NCBI GenBank assembly: GCA_949840775.1 | Contig: CATKXO010000003.1 | Location: forward strand, 1-64,000 | Length of the DNA stretch: 64,000 nucleotides | Direction: 5' to 3' | Source: an uncultured bacterium | GTDB lineage: Bacteria; Bacillota; Clostridia; Oscillospirales; Oscillospiraceae | Part shown: one piece after another, positions 32,599 through 40,010 of the stretch | Position numbering within the stretch: the first letter of the stretch is position 1 | Layout of the letters: every line of letters begins with the position of its first letter | The notes under the pieces: generated by a model | Seen by the model: the letters and a program-made list of their open reading frames with translations, nothing else | Databases searched by the model: none | What the model was told of the DNA's origin: nothing | Position numbers and translations under genes: made by a program

Positions 32599-32627
32599 AG
32601 GGACCCCTTCGCAAAGGGAGGCTTTTT
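32599..32627. repeat. Fragment of the CCTTCGCAAAGGG repeat
   Basis: GGGACCCCTTCGCAAAGGGAGGCTTTTT matches the ends of the element at 35950-36086 (CCTTCGCAAAGGG and GGGAGGCTTTT). It looks like two terminal pieces joined with the middle lost. Confidence 0.5.
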
Positions 32628-32662
32628 GGCGCCCCCTGAAACATTCAGCTCTACACAAACCG

Positions 32663-32697
32663 AAAAACCCCGGATACCTGCTCCAAGGTATCCGGGG
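32663..32697 (-). terminator. Terminator on the reverse strand
   Basis: CCCCGGATACCT, a loop and AGGTATCCGGGG form a 12-base perfect stem, followed on the reverse strand by TTTTT. It could end a transcript coming from tadA, although 300 bases of low-GC DNA lie between. Read forwards it may instead be a structured leader of the small frame at 32723. Confidence 0.7.
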
Positions 32698-32711
32698 CTT
32701 CCCGTTGAAAA

Positions 32712-33004
32712 AGAGGATTAAAATGAAACGAACTGTCTCTTGCAGATTTTATATTACAGGAAACTTATTAACAAATCCAACGTCAGTTGTTACAAAAGAA
32801 TTAAATCGCCTAAAATTTTTCTGACAGGTCCGGAGGTTTTTGTCAAAATTATCCACTGCCTCGTCACAAAAGAGAGAAAGGCCAACGGAGCGACCCGTCA
32901 GCCTTTCCAAAAAATGGAGGATAGAATGAAAAGATGTTCTTGCCTTGCGAGTATTAGTATAGACAAGAAATTTTACAAAAGTTCACGCCAGTTGTTACAA
33001 AAGC
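32712..33004. repeat. Low-GC direct duplication of about 87 bases
   Basis: Units 32712-32798 and 32918-33004 align over their whole length, both starting GAGGAT, then ATGAAA, and both ending CAGTTGTTACAAAAG (17 of the last 18 bases identical). Each is preceded by a hairpin (32668-32697; 32879-32910). Base composition is far below the GC of the neighbours. Origin and function are unknown. Confidence 0.6.
32723..32824 (+). CDS. Possible 33-residue peptide in the low-GC duplication
   Basis: A small frame with ATG six to seven bases after GAGG (AAGAGGATTAAAATG), beginning [14 protein letters not shown]. It resembles nothing I know. The paralogous unit downstream codes another short frame (32926), but the conserved DNA at the unit ends is read in different frames, so selection may act on DNA or RNA rather than on protein. 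Low confidence as a gene. Confidence 0.25.
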   Translation: MKRTVSCRFYITGNLLTNPTSVVTKELNRLKFF

Positions 33005-33009
33005 TTTAA
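32926..33009 (+). CDS. Possible 27-residue peptide in the low-GC duplication
   Basis: The frame begins MKRCSCLASISIDKK, six bases after GGAGG (TGGAGGATAGAATG). It is the second unit of the duplication. Its 3' end abuts the convergent tadA gene. As for the first unit, coding is possible but not supported beyond the ribosome site. Confidence 0.25.
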   Translation: MKRCSCLASISIDKKFYKSSRQLLQKL

Positions 33010-33012
33010 ATA

Positions 33013-33456
33013 TCATCGCAAATTTCGAAAAAAATCCTGGAGCACCGCCTCGCACTCCTCCGTCAGCGGCCCCTGATAGATGCGGGGGCGGTGGTTGAAC
33101 CGCTCCTCGAAGAGGTTGAGCACCGAGCCGCAGCAGCCGGATTTCTCCTCCTTCGCCCCGTAGCGGACCTCTTTGATCCGGGCGTTGATAATGGCCCCGG
33201 CGCACATGGGGCAGGGCTCCAGGGTGACGTAGAGGGCGCAGCCCTGGAGCCGCCAGCTGCCCAGATGAGCGCAGGCCCCCCGGATGGCCTCCACCTCCGC
33301 GTGGGCGGTGGCGTCGCCGTCCGCCTCCCGGCGGTTGCGCCCCCGGCCGATGATTTCCCCGTCCTTCACAATGACGCAGCCCACCGGCACGTCGCCGTCC
33401 GCGATGGCCTGCCGGGCCAGACACAAAGCCTCCCGCATAAAATATTCGTGGTTCAT
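33013..33456 (-). CDS. tadA: tRNA-specific adenosine deaminase
   Basis: The 147-residue protein has the cytidine-deaminase fold zinc motif: HAE (52-54) and PCPMC (Cys 82 and 85), with VPVGCVIVKDGEIIGRGRNRRE and RIKEVRYGAKE. It converts A34 of tRNA-Arg(ACG) to inosine. Length is typical. It stands just downstream of the RelE-type toxin gene with an eight-base gap and may be read from the same promoter. Confidence 0.95.
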   Translation of the reverse strand: MNHEYFMREALCLARQAIADGDVPVGCVIVKDGEIIGRGRNRREADGDATAHAEVEAIRGACAHLGSWRLQGCALYVTLEPCPMCAGAIINARIKEVRYGAKEEKSGCCGSVLNLFEERFNHRPRIYQGPLTEECEAVLQDFFRNLR

Positions 33457-33463
33457 ATTTATG

Positions 33464-33715
33464 CTATCCCTTATATACTCCGCCCCGATTATCTACTTTA
33501 ATGACCTGAACCGTTAAAATATCATCGTGCAGGTAATAGACCGCCCGGTATGTGCCAATTCGGACCCTGTATTGTCCTTTGCTTCCCCGCATGGGAAATA
33601 TATCCCCCTCAGCCGGGAGCTTGTTAAGAGCCCTTAATATCCGCTCCTGCTGGTCTCTGGACTGCTTCAAAATAAATTTTCGGGCGGGTTTTTCAATTAC
33701 TATCTTGTATTTCAC
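33464..33715 (-). CDS. RelE/ParE-type toxin
   Basis: An 83-residue protein with the RelE fold pattern: MKYKIVIEKPARKFILKQSR, ERILRALNKLPAEGD, QYRVRIGTYRAVYYLHDDIL and a final basic strand. These toxins cleave mRNA on the ribosome or poison gyrase (ParE). It overlaps the antitoxin gene by four bases, the usual arrangement. GC is lower than the surroundings, which suggests acquisition. Confidence 0.88.
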   Translation of the reverse strand: MKYKIVIEKPARKFILKQSRDQQERILRALNKLPAEGDIFPMRGSKGQYRVRIGTYRAVYYLHDDILTVQVIKVDNRGGVYKG

Positions 33716-33930
33716 AGTTGTATCCCCAACTGCTCTGCGAAGTCCTCAAGGGGCATGGGATCACCCTTATCCGGATCATGCTCGTAGTCCCGCACCATTT
33801 TTTCGCAAAAAGCCTCGTCCTCAATGTCATCAATCGCCCGCCTCATTGCCTGAAGCACAGCAGCTACATTGACAAGCTGAGCATCGCTGAAGCTGTCTAA
33901 AATGGCGTTGCATTGTTCCCGATTGCTCAT
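33712..33930 (-). CDS. Antitoxin partner of the RelE-type toxin
   Basis: The 72-residue acidic protein (MSNREQCNAILDSFSDAQLV, then EDEAFCEKMVRDYEHDPDKG) precedes and overlaps the RelE-type toxin. The N-terminal part is helical with no clear helix-turn-helix; the acidic C-terminal part would wrap the toxin. It resembles antitoxin-like proteins often seen with RelE in gut clostridia. Assignment rests mainly on gene order. Confidence 0.75.
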   Translation of the reverse strand: MSNREQCNAILDSFSDAQLVNVAAVLQAMRRAIDDIEDEAFCEKMVRDYEHDPDKGDPMPLEDFAEQLGIQL

Positions 33931-33984
33931 ATTACAAGCCTCCTCTTCAATCGCCTAAATCTTATGATCCATCTTCTTGTTTTT

Positions 33985-34013
33985 ATTATACCATGGCGGA
34001 CAAATGAAAACAA
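33985..34013 (-). promoter_or_regulatory. Promoter of the RelE-type module
   Basis: On the reverse strand: TTGTTT (34008-34013), 17 bases, TATAAT (33985-33990), about 55 bases before the antitoxin ATG, which follows GAGGAGG. Confidence 0.7.
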
Positions 34014-34019
34014 GACCAC

Positions 34020-34048
34020 TTGCCGCAATCGCCAAACCGTGATACAAT
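34020..34048 (+). promoter_or_regulatory. mnmG promoter
   Basis: TTGCCG (34020-34025), 17 bases, TACAAT (34043-34048), close behind the divergent toxin-antitoxin promoter. Confidence 0.65.
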
Positions 34049-34079
34049 ACACGGCGAATTGATTTGAGGAAGATTGCCA

Positions 34080-35951
34080 ATGAAAACCTATTTTGCCGGA
34101 CAATTTGACATCGCCGTCATTGGGGCGGGCCACGCGGGCATCGAGGCCGCCCTGGCCGCCGCCCGGATGGGGATGCGCACGCTCTGCTTCACCGTCAACC
34201 TGGACGCAGTGGGCAACATGCCCTGCAACCCGGCCATTGGGGGAACAGGGAAGGGCCACCTGGTCCGGGAGCTGGACGCCCTGGGTGGGGAGATGGCCAA
34301 GGCAGCGGACCGGGCCTGCATCCAGTACCGGCTGCTGAACCGGAGCAAGGGTCCCGCCGTCTGGTCCCTCCGGGCCCAGGCCGACCGCCGGGAGTACCAG
34401 AAGATCATGAAGCACACCCTAGAGATACAGGAAAATCTGTGGGTAAAGCAGGCGGAGATCGTCGATATCCTCACCGAAGACGGGGCGGTATCCGGGGTAG
34501 TCACCCACACCGGGGCGGTGTACGGAGTGAGGGCCGTCGTCGTCGCCACCGGCACCCACCTGGGGGGGCGGATCGTGGTGGGGGAGGTGGTAAGGGACTC
34601 GGGCCCCGACGGGCTGTCCGCCGCCCTGCCCCTCACCGGCAGTCTGAAAAAGCTGGGCCTGTCCATCCGCCGGTTCAAGACGGGCACGCCCCCCCGGGTC
34701 AACGCCCGCAGTGTGGACTTTTCCAAAATGGAGCGCCAGGAGGGGGATGGGGACAATCCGGCCTTCTCCTTTCAGACCGAGACGCCCCCGGAAAACCGGG
34801 CGGTGTGCTGGCTCACCTACACCAACGAGGCCACCCACCAGATCATCCGGGCCAACCTGGACCGCTCCCCCCTCTACGACGGCACCATCGAGGGGGTGGG
34901 CCCCCGGTACTGCCCCTCCATCGAGACCAAGGTGGAGCGCTTCCCCAACAAGGAGCGCCACCAGCTGTTCATCGAGCCCATGGGGCTGGACACCGAGGAG
35001 CTGTATATCCAGGGGTTCTCCTCTTCCCTTCCGGAGGAGGTGCAGATTGCCATGCTCCACACCATCCCCGGCCTGGAGCGGGCCGAGATGACCCGGTGCG
35101 CCTACGCCATCGAGTACGACTGCGTAGACCCCACCGGCCTGGAGGCCACCCTGGAGACCAAGGCCGTCCCCGGCCTCTACGGGGCAGGACAGTTCAACGG
35201 CTCCTCTGGCTATGAGGAGGCCGCCGTCCAGGGCTTTGTGGCCGGGGTGAACGCCGCCTTGAAGATACAGGGAAGGCCGCCCCTGATTTTGCGCCGGGAC
35301 CAGGGGTATATTGGGGTGCTCATCGACGACCTGGTGACCAAGGGCACCAACGAGCCCTATCGGATGATGACCTCCCGCACCGAGTACCGGCTCCTCCACC
35401 GCCAGGACAACGCCGACCGGCGGCTGACCCCCATCGGCTATGAATTGGGGCTTGTCAGCCGGGAACAATACGAGAAGGTACAGGAAAAATACGCCGCCGT
35501 GGACCGGGAAGTCCGCCGGCTGGAGCATGCCGGCACGCCGCCCTCCCCGGAGCTGGCCGCCCTGCTGGAGGAGCGGGGGGAGCCCCCCGTGAAGGACGGG
35601 GCCCGGCTGGCCGACTTGCTCCGCCGCCCCCGGCTGAGCTATCAGGACCTGGCCCCCTTCGACCCCGGCCGGCCCGCTCTGCCCCCCGCCGTCACCGGCG
35701 AGGCGGAGATCACCATCAAATACGCCGGGTATATCGACCGGCAGCTCCGTCAGATGGAGGAGGTCCGCCGCCTGGAGGAGCGGGCCATGCCCGCCGACAT
35801 CGACTACCTGGCCATCGAGGGCCTGCGGCTGGAAGCCAGGCAGAAGCTGGCCGCCATCCGGCCCAAAAACCTGGGCCAGGCCGGCCGGGTGTCCGGGGTT
35901 TCCCCCGCCGACGTGGCGGTGCTGATGGTGTATTTGAAGCAGAGGGAGTAA
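34080..35951 (+). CDS. mnmG: tRNA uridine-5-carboxymethylaminomethyl synthesis enzyme MnmG (GidA)
   Basis: A protein of 623 residues with the FAD-binding start [65 protein letters not shown] and the C-terminal [18 protein letters not shown]. With MnmE it modifies U34 of several tRNAs. In many Firmicutes mnmE and mnmG follow jag by the origin; here mnmG stands alone about 20 kb to the left and jag is followed by other genes. The ATG at 34080 follows GAGGAAG. Confidence 0.97.
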   Translation: MKTYFAGQFDIAVIGAGHAGIEAALAAARMGMRTLCFTVNLDAVGNMPCNPAIGGTGKGHLVRELDALGGEMAKAADRACIQYRLLNRSKGPAVWSLRAQADRREYQKIMKHTLEIQENLWVKQAEIVDILTEDGAVSGVVTHTGAVYGVRAVVVATGTHLGGRIVVGEVVRDSGPDGLSAALPLTGSLKKLGLSIRRFKTGTPPRVNARSVDFSKMERQEGDGDNPAFSFQTETPPENRAVCWLTYTNEATHQIIRANLDRSPLYDGTIEGVGPRYCPSIETKVERFPNKERHQLFIEPMGLDTEELYIQGFSSSLPEEVQIAMLHTIPGLERAEMTRCAYAIEYDCVDPTGLEATLETKAVPGLYGAGQFNGSSGYEEAAVQGFVAGVNAALKIQGRPPLILRRDQGYIGVLIDDLVTKGTNEPYRMMTSRTEYRLLHRQDNADRRLTPIGYELGLVSREQYEKVQEKYAAVDREVRRLEHAGTPPSPELAALLEERGEPPVKDGARLADLLRRPRLSYQDLAPFDPGRPALPPAVTGEAEITIKYAGYIDRQLRQMEEVRRLEERAMPADIDYLAIEGLRLEARQKLAAIRPKNLGQAGRVSGVSPADVAVLMVYLKQRE

Positions 35952-36086
35952 AAGGTCCCCTTCGCAAAGGGGGCTGTCAGCCGAAGGCTGACTGAGGGTT
36001 TTCTCAAAATTCACGGTGGGCATGGGCAAAACCCTCCACCACCGCCTTCGGCGGCGGTCCCCCTCCCTTTGCGAAGGGAGGCTTTT
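35950..36086. repeat. MITE-like element with CCTTCGCAAAGGG ends
   Basis: About 137 bases with terminal inverted ends AAAAGGTCCCCTTCGCAAAG and CTTTGCGAAGGGAGGCTTTT, and internal palindromes (GTCAGCCGAAGGCTGAC and CACCGCCTTCGGCGGCGG). No coding capacity. It begins at the mnmG stop codon and ends 22 bases before the next start. A fragment is at 32599. Confidence 0.7.
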
Positions 36087-36108
36087 GCGCTTCACTGGAG
36101 GTTTTTGT

Positions 36109-36684
36109 ATGAATTTGTTTGGAAAAGTGCAGGAGTTTATTGACCCCACACCCATCGAGGACAAATACAAGGAATTGCTGCGGCGGACACATGAGGAAAT
36201 TTTAAAGCCCCTGGGCTTTCGAAAGGACGGGCAGAATTTCCGCCTGTCTACCCCGGACGGGCTGGGGAAGATCGTCCATTTTTGGAGGGATGGCAAGCGA
36301 GGCGTCAAGGGCAAACGGCAGTGCTTTGCTGTGGATATCGGTCTCTATTTTGAGGCGGAACCGGCCCTCTCCAACCATAAATTCACAGTATACGACTGCC
36401 AATTCAGAAATGCGGCGCATAATTCCAGGCCAGCTGCATTGTATGGATATCCTGATCCACAGTTCTGGTATATCTTCAAGCGGACAGATGTGGACACCCT
36501 GTATGACAGCCTGAAACAGGGACTCCAGGAGGCGCTGGAGTGGTTCGGTCATTTTGAGACCCGGCAATCAGTCATCGACATGATTTTGGACGGCACAGCC
36601 CAGCAGTATTCCCTCCTGAATGTCACACCTCACCTGTTATCAGAAATATTGGACGAGGAGGTCAGGGAGCAGCTGGGCCCGTAG
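36109..36684 (+). CDS. DUF4304-like protein
   Basis: The 191-residue soluble protein has an N-terminal EILKPLGFRKDGQNFRLSTP segment followed by alternating strands (RQCFAVDIGLYFE), the pattern of DUF4304 proteins, which have no known function. The ATG at 36109 follows GGAGG by eight bases. Its stop codon TAG (36682-36684) is part of the TAGGGGC end of the next palindromic repeat, so the natural C-terminus was probably set by repeat insertion. Confidence 0.6.
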   Translation: MNLFGKVQEFIDPTPIEDKYKELLRRTHEEILKPLGFRKDGQNFRLSTPDGLGKIVHFWRDGKRGVKGKRQCFAVDIGLYFEAEPALSNHKFTVYDCQFRNAAHNSRPAALYGYPDPQFWYIFKRTDVDTLYDSLKQGLQEALEWFGHFETRQSVIDMILDGTAQQYSLLNVTPHLLSEILDEEVREQLGP

Positions 36685-36749
36685 GGGCGGATATTATCCG
36701 CCCGTATGATTGGGCAAAGAACTGCGGGCGCATACTATGCGCCCCTACA
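36681..36749. repeat. Modular palindromic repeat
   Basis: GTAGGGGCGGATATTATCCGCCC, a short spacer, then GGGCGCATACTATGCGCCCCTACA. It supplies the stop codon of the DUF4304-like gene. Its two modules are variants of those at 14096-14256. Confidence 0.82.
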
Positions 36750-36771
36750 CAACGTTCCCGGGAGGAATTTT

Positions 36772-37671
36772 ATGAAATTATCGCAGGTCAAAGGAAACAC
36801 CTGGGTCATCGAGGCCAACCAGCTCATCCCCCTGTACCGGCTGGGGGATGGGCGGTGCGTCCTGCTGGACACCGGTCTGCTCCAGGAGCGGGAGGAGCTG
36901 GAGAGCACCCTGCAAGAGGCGGGGCTCACCCCGGCGGGGGTGCTGTGCTCCCACGCCCATGTGGACCACTGCGCCAATAACGGCTATTTTCAGGAGAAGT
37001 ACGGGGCGAAGATCGCCCTCACCTATCCCGAAGCGGGGATGTGCGCCTCTCTGCTGACCCTCAAGTGCTACTTCCTCACCCTCTCGCCGGGAATGGTGGA
37101 ACGGGAGTCCTCCTGCATGATTCACCGGCCGGACCTCATCATCCCGGCGGAGGACGGCCCCTTCTCCTTCTGCGGGGTGGAGTTTTCCATTGTCCACACC
37201 CCGGGCCACTCCGCTGGGCACGTGTGCGCCGTTACCCCGGACAATGTGTGCTACACCGCCGACGCCCTGCTCAGCGCCGGGCTGCTCACCGCCAAGCTGC
37301 CCTACAACCTGAGCCAGGGCATGGCGCTGGAAAGCCGGGAGAAGCTGCGGGGGCTGGGCTGCGACTTCCACATCATGGCCCACCGGGGGATTTGTCCCGG
37401 CGGGGAGATCGGCGGGCTCATCGACGCCAACCAGGCCCTCATCCGCCGCCGGGCGGAGGAAATTCTGGCCCTCATCGACCGGCCCATGACCGCCAGCGAG
37501 ATCGACGAGGCCTCCTGCGTTCTCTACAAGCTGTTTACCCACAAGCCCCGCCGCTCCCTGCGCTTTGAGCGCAACGTCCGCTTTTTCATCGAGTACCTGG
37601 TGGACGCCGGCTGGCTGAACGAGGTGTGTCAAAACGGGGCCACCTACTATGTCCGGGCGGAAAATTCCTGA
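36772..37671 (+). CDS. MBL-fold metallo-hydrolase
   Basis: A 299-residue metallo-beta-lactamase-fold protein with the metal motif CSHAHVDHCANN (HxHxDH), the second-domain HTPGHSAGHVC and the later AHRGI histidine. A C-terminal winged-helix-like tail (ASCVLYKLFTHKPRRS, then VRFFIEYLVDAGWLNE) follows. Substrate unknown; relatives include hydroxyacylglutathione-hydrolase-like and lactamase-2-type enzymes. The ATG is six bases after GGGAGG. Confidence 0.88.
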   Translation: MKLSQVKGNTWVIEANQLIPLYRLGDGRCVLLDTGLLQEREELESTLQEAGLTPAGVLCSHAHVDHCANNGYFQEKYGAKIALTYPEAGMCASLLTLKCYFLTLSPGMVERESSCMIHRPDLIIPAEDGPFSFCGVEFSIVHTPGHSAGHVCAVTPDNVCYTADALLSAGLLTAKLPYNLSQGMALESREKLRGLGCDFHIMAHRGICPGGEIGGLIDANQALIRRRAEEILALIDRPMTASEIDEASCVLYKLFTHKPRRSLRFERNVRFFIEYLVDAGWLNEVCQNGATYYVRAENS

Positions 37672-37687
37672 AATTTATGGAAACCTC

Positions 37688-37716
37688 TTGCATTCCGGAA
37701 CGGATTGTGGTATGCT
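37688..37716 (+). promoter_or_regulatory. secG promoter
   Basis: TTGCAT (37688-37693), 17 bases, TATGCT (37711-37716), 75 bases before the secG ATG. Confidence 0.65.
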
Positions 37717-37790
37717 GTTCTCTACTTCCGGGTTTTTCCCGGCAAAATCGCAAATTTATGGCCCTGTGGCCTTGAAAGGAACGAGTAACA

Positions 37791-38021
37791 ATGCTGAATC
37801 TGATCCTCACCATTATCCAGGTCCTGTGCGGTCTGGCCGTCATCGCCGTGGTCATGCTCCAGTCCGGCAAGAGCGCCGGCCTGTCCGGGGCCATCGCCGG
37901 CGGCGCCGACACCTTCCTGTCCAAGAACAAGGCCAAGAGCCTGGACGCCAAGCTGGCCCGGTGGACCAAGTGGGTGGCCATCCTCTGGATTGTCATCACC
38001 ATGGTACTCAGCCTGATCTGA
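37791..38021 (+). CDS. secG: Preprotein translocase subunit SecG
   Basis: The 76-residue protein has two membrane helices (LNLILTIIQVLCGLAVIAVV and the last 20 residues) and the conserved VMLQSGKSAGLSGAI and GADTFLSKNKAKS loop of SecG. It joins SecY and SecE in the protein translocation channel. It is a single gene with its own promoter and terminator. Confidence 0.95.
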   Translation: MLNLILTIIQVLCGLAVIAVVMLQSGKSAGLSGAIAGGADTFLSKNKAKSLDAKLARWTKWVAILWIVITMVLSLI

Positions 38022-38031
38022 TTGCTGAAAT

Positions 38032-38073
38032 AAAGAGAACTCCTCATCGTGAACGGTGAGGAGTTCTCTTTTT
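38032..38073 (+). terminator. secG terminator
   Basis: AAGAGAACTCCTCA, a nine-base loop, TGAGGAGTTCTCTT and TTT. Confidence 0.92.
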
Positions 38074-38075
38074 GC

Positions 38076-38104
38076 TTGCGATGTCTGTCGAATCTTGATA
38101 CAAT
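38076..38104 (+). promoter_or_regulatory. Promoter of the toxin mRNA, type I module 2
   Basis: TTGCGA (38076-38081), 17 bases, TACAAT (38099-38104), then a leader of about 45 bases to the toxin start. Confidence 0.7.
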
Positions 38105-38153
38105 AGGAACACCGTCCCGCTCCTCCCCGCTAAAGGGAAGGAGGTGAAGCCCT

Positions 38154-38249
38154 ATGGGAGGTCTACAGGAACTATTGCTGACTGTCGCCGCAAATGTGAT
38201 CGCATATTACATCTGCAAATGGTTCGACAGCCACAACAAGGGACGGTAG
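38154..38249 (+). CDS. Predicted type I toxin peptide, Fst-like, module 2
   Basis: A 31-residue peptide starting MGGLQELLLTVA and ending ANVIAYYICKWFDSHNKGR, homologous over its length to the module 1 peptide and of identical length. One membrane stretch is followed by a charged tail. The ATG lies after AAGGAGGTG. The start region GCCCTATGGGAGGTCTACA is repeated 155 bases downstream within the antisense transcript. The neighbours secG and the nicotinate enzyme are unrelated, so the module is a free-standing insertion. Confidence 0.78.
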   Translation: MGGLQELLLTVAANVIAYYICKWFDSHNKGR

Positions 38250-38256
38250 CCACAGC

Positions 38257-38296
38257 GAAACCCCGGAGAGCCACATCTCTCCGGGGTTTCTTTTTT
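38257..38296. terminator. Shared terminator, type I module 2
   Basis: GAAACCCCGGAGAG, loop, CTCTCCGGGGTTTC, then TTTTTT on the forward strand. The stem CCGGAGAG is the same as in module 1. On the reverse strand the T-run is poor, so the antisense RNA may extend further. Confidence 0.9.
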
Positions 38297-38336
38297 GTGT
38301 GAACGCCCATGGGAGGTCTACATACTCACTTGGGCC
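38257..38336 (-). ncRNA. Predicted antisense RNA (antitoxin), type I module 2
   Basis: A reverse-strand promoter, TTGCAT (38367-38372), 18 bases, TATAAT (38343-38348), would start an RNA near 38336 that contains the direct repeat copy and reaches the shared hairpin. This repeats the module 1 design, including the promoter spacing. Transcript ends are predicted. Confidence 0.65.
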
Positions 38337-38342
38337 AAAATC

Positions 38343-38372
38343 ATTATATCACAGCCGCATCAAACAATGCAA
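38343..38372 (-). promoter_or_regulatory. Promoter of the antisense RNA, type I module 2
   Basis: TTGCAT-18-TATAAT on the reverse strand, the same hexamers and spacing as the antisense promoter of module 1. It lies immediately downstream of the nicotinate phosphoribosyltransferase stop. Confidence 0.75.
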
Positions 38373-38382
38373 GGGCAAATTT

Positions 38383-39831
38383 TCACTTCATCTCATGGCT
38401 GTTCAGCAGGGCCTGCTTGATATTCCACAGTTTCTGAGACAGATCCACGTAGTAGTTGTGGGGGTTCTCGAACCGCTTGACCTCGTCCCACAGGGAATCC
38501 ACCTGCCGCTGGCAGTAGGCCCGGCTGGCCTGGAGGTCGGGCACCTGATACACCAGCTCGCCCCCCTGGAAGATGGGCACCATCAGCTCCTTGGCCTCAA
38601 TGTCGGTGTACACCTTCCGCTTCCAGGTGGCATCCGGGTCGAAGAGCTCCAGGGGCTGGGAGAAGTCGAACTCCTCGTCGTGGAGGCAGATGAGGTCGGC
38701 CTCCGCCTTGCCGGTGTCCTTGGAGAAGATGCGGTAGATTTTCTTGAAGTGGGGGGTGGTGATTTTGGCTGCGTTCTCGCTGATCTTGATTTTGGGGATG
38801 ATGGTCCCGTCGTCCCCCTCGATGGCGGCCAGCTTGTACACCCCGCCGAACACCGGCTCGCTGCGGGAGGTAATCAGCCGCTCGCCCACGCCGAAGGAGT
38901 CGATGCGGGCCCCCTGGCGCACCAAGTCCCGGATGATATACTCGTCCAGGGCGTTGGAGGCCACGATCTTGCACTCGGGGAACCCCGCCTCGTCCAGCAT
39001 CTCCCGGGCCTTCTGGGACAGGTAGGTCAAATCGCCGGAGTCCAGGCGGATGCCGCACTTGGTAATGCCCATGGGCACCAGTACCTCGTTGAAGGCCCGG
39101 ATGGCGTTGGGCACCCCGGAGCGGAGGACGTTGTAGGTGTCCACCAGCAGGGTGGCGTTGTTGGGGTAGAGCTGGCAGTAGGTCTTGAAGGCGGTGTACT
39201 CGTCGGGGAACATCTGCACCCAGGAGTGGGCCATGGTTCCGGTGGCGGGGGAGCCGTACCGCTGGTCGGCCATGGTGCAGGCGGTGGCAGAGCAGCCTGC
39301 GATATAGCTGGCCCGGGCCCCCAGCAGGGCGCCGTCCGCCCCCTGGGCCCGGCGGGAGCCAAATTCCGCCACCGGGCGGCCCTCGGCGGCCCGGACGATG
39401 CGGTTGGACTTGGTGGCGATCAAACTCTGGTGGTTCAGGGTGAGGAGGATAAAGGTCTCCACAAACTGGGCCTGGATGGCCGGGGCCCGGACAGTGAGGA
39501 TGGGCTCGTTGGGAAAGACCGGGGTGCCCTCCGGGACGGCCCAGATGTCGCCGGTGAACTTGAAGTCCCGCAAAAAGGCCAGAAATTCCTCGCTGAAGCA
39601 GCCCTTGGTGCGCAGATAGGCCACGTCCTCCTCGTCGAAGCGCAGCTCCTGGATGTACTCCACCACCTGAGCCAGGCCGGCCGCAATGGCAAAGCCCCCC
39701 TTGTCCGGGACGGAGCGGTAGAACACGTCGAAGTAGCAGATGCGGTCCTGCAAGCCGGTCTGGAAATAGCCGTTGGCCATGGTCAGCTCGTAGAAGTCAC
39801 ACAGCATGGTCAGATTTGTCTTCGCTTTCAT
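38383..39831 (-). CDS. pncB: Nicotinate phosphoribosyltransferase
   Basis: The 482-residue protein matches bacterial NAPRTase: TMLCDFYELTMANGYFQTG, CYFDVFYRSVPDKGGFAIAAG, VAEFGSRRAQG, TMAHSWVQMF, and the phosphoribosyl site GIRLDSGDLTYLS. It makes nicotinate mononucleotide from nicotinate and PRPP in NAD salvage. The ATG at 39831 is eight bases after AGGAGG; an upstream in-frame start lacks a site. Confidence 0.95.
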   Translation of the reverse strand: MKAKTNLTMLCDFYELTMANGYFQTGLQDRICYFDVFYRSVPDKGGFAIAAGLAQVVEYIQELRFDEEDVAYLRTKGCFSEEFLAFLRDFKFTGDIWAVPEGTPVFPNEPILTVRAPAIQAQFVETFILLTLNHQSLIATKSNRIVRAAEGRPVAEFGSRRAQGADGALLGARASYIAGCSATACTMADQRYGSPATGTMAHSWVQMFPDEYTAFKTYCQLYPNNATLLVDTYNVLRSGVPNAIRAFNEVLVPMGITKCGIRLDSGDLTYLSQKAREMLDEAGFPECKIVASNALDEYIIRDLVRQGARIDSFGVGERLITSRSEPVFGGVYKLAAIEGDDGTIIPKIKISENAAKITTPHFKKIYRIFSKDTGKAEADLICLHDEEFDFSQPLELFDPDATWKRKVYTDIEAKELMVPIFQGGELVYQVPDLQASRAYCQRQVDSLWDEVKRFENPHNYYVDLSQKLWNIKQALLNSHEMK

Positions 39832-39937
39832 AGGGAAAGCCTCCTTGTGTCGGGGTGACAAGACACCCCCTTGTTGACCCTATTATACTCGACTTGGGGA
39901 AAATTGCAAGGCAAAGCGTAATTTTCTTGGAGGTTCA

Positions 39938-39965
39938 TCGAAACCAAAGGGAGCCTGCCCGTGAT
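39938..39965 (+). promoter_or_regulatory. Possible ECF-type autoregulated promoter
   Basis: GAAAC (39938-39942), 15 bases and CGTG resemble the GAAAC-N15/16-CGT pattern of ECF sigma-factor promoters, about 55 bases before the sigma gene. The match is short, and a TATGAT just downstream could instead serve as a sigma-A -10. Confidence 0.35.
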
Positions 39966-40010
39966 ATGATAGGTGAAAGCGGCTTTCAAATCAGTTCAGA
40001 GGTGTTCCGT

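Larger units (their letters stand above)
38147..38323. repeat. Direct repeats of type I module 2
   Basis: GCCCTATGGGAGGTCTACA (38149-38167) and GCCCATGGGAGGTCTACA (about 38305-38322) are near-identical. The first contains the toxin start codon, the second lies at the 5' part of the antisense RNA. Spacing (about 155 bases) equals that in module 1. Confidence 0.8.

Noticed and set aside
32570-32824. An 84-codon forward frame starting inside the thiolase terminator
   Set aside because: Its first 50 codons cross the terminator and a repeat fragment; only the last part (from 32723) has a ribosome site and is listed separately with low confidence.
34419-36314. Long open frame of about 630 codons on the reverse strand across mnmG
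   Set aside because: It is the antisense shadow of the unmistakable mnmG gene; high GC keeps stop codons rare in the other frames. The same applies to long frames opposite gyrA, gyrB, yidC and the MurE-like gene.
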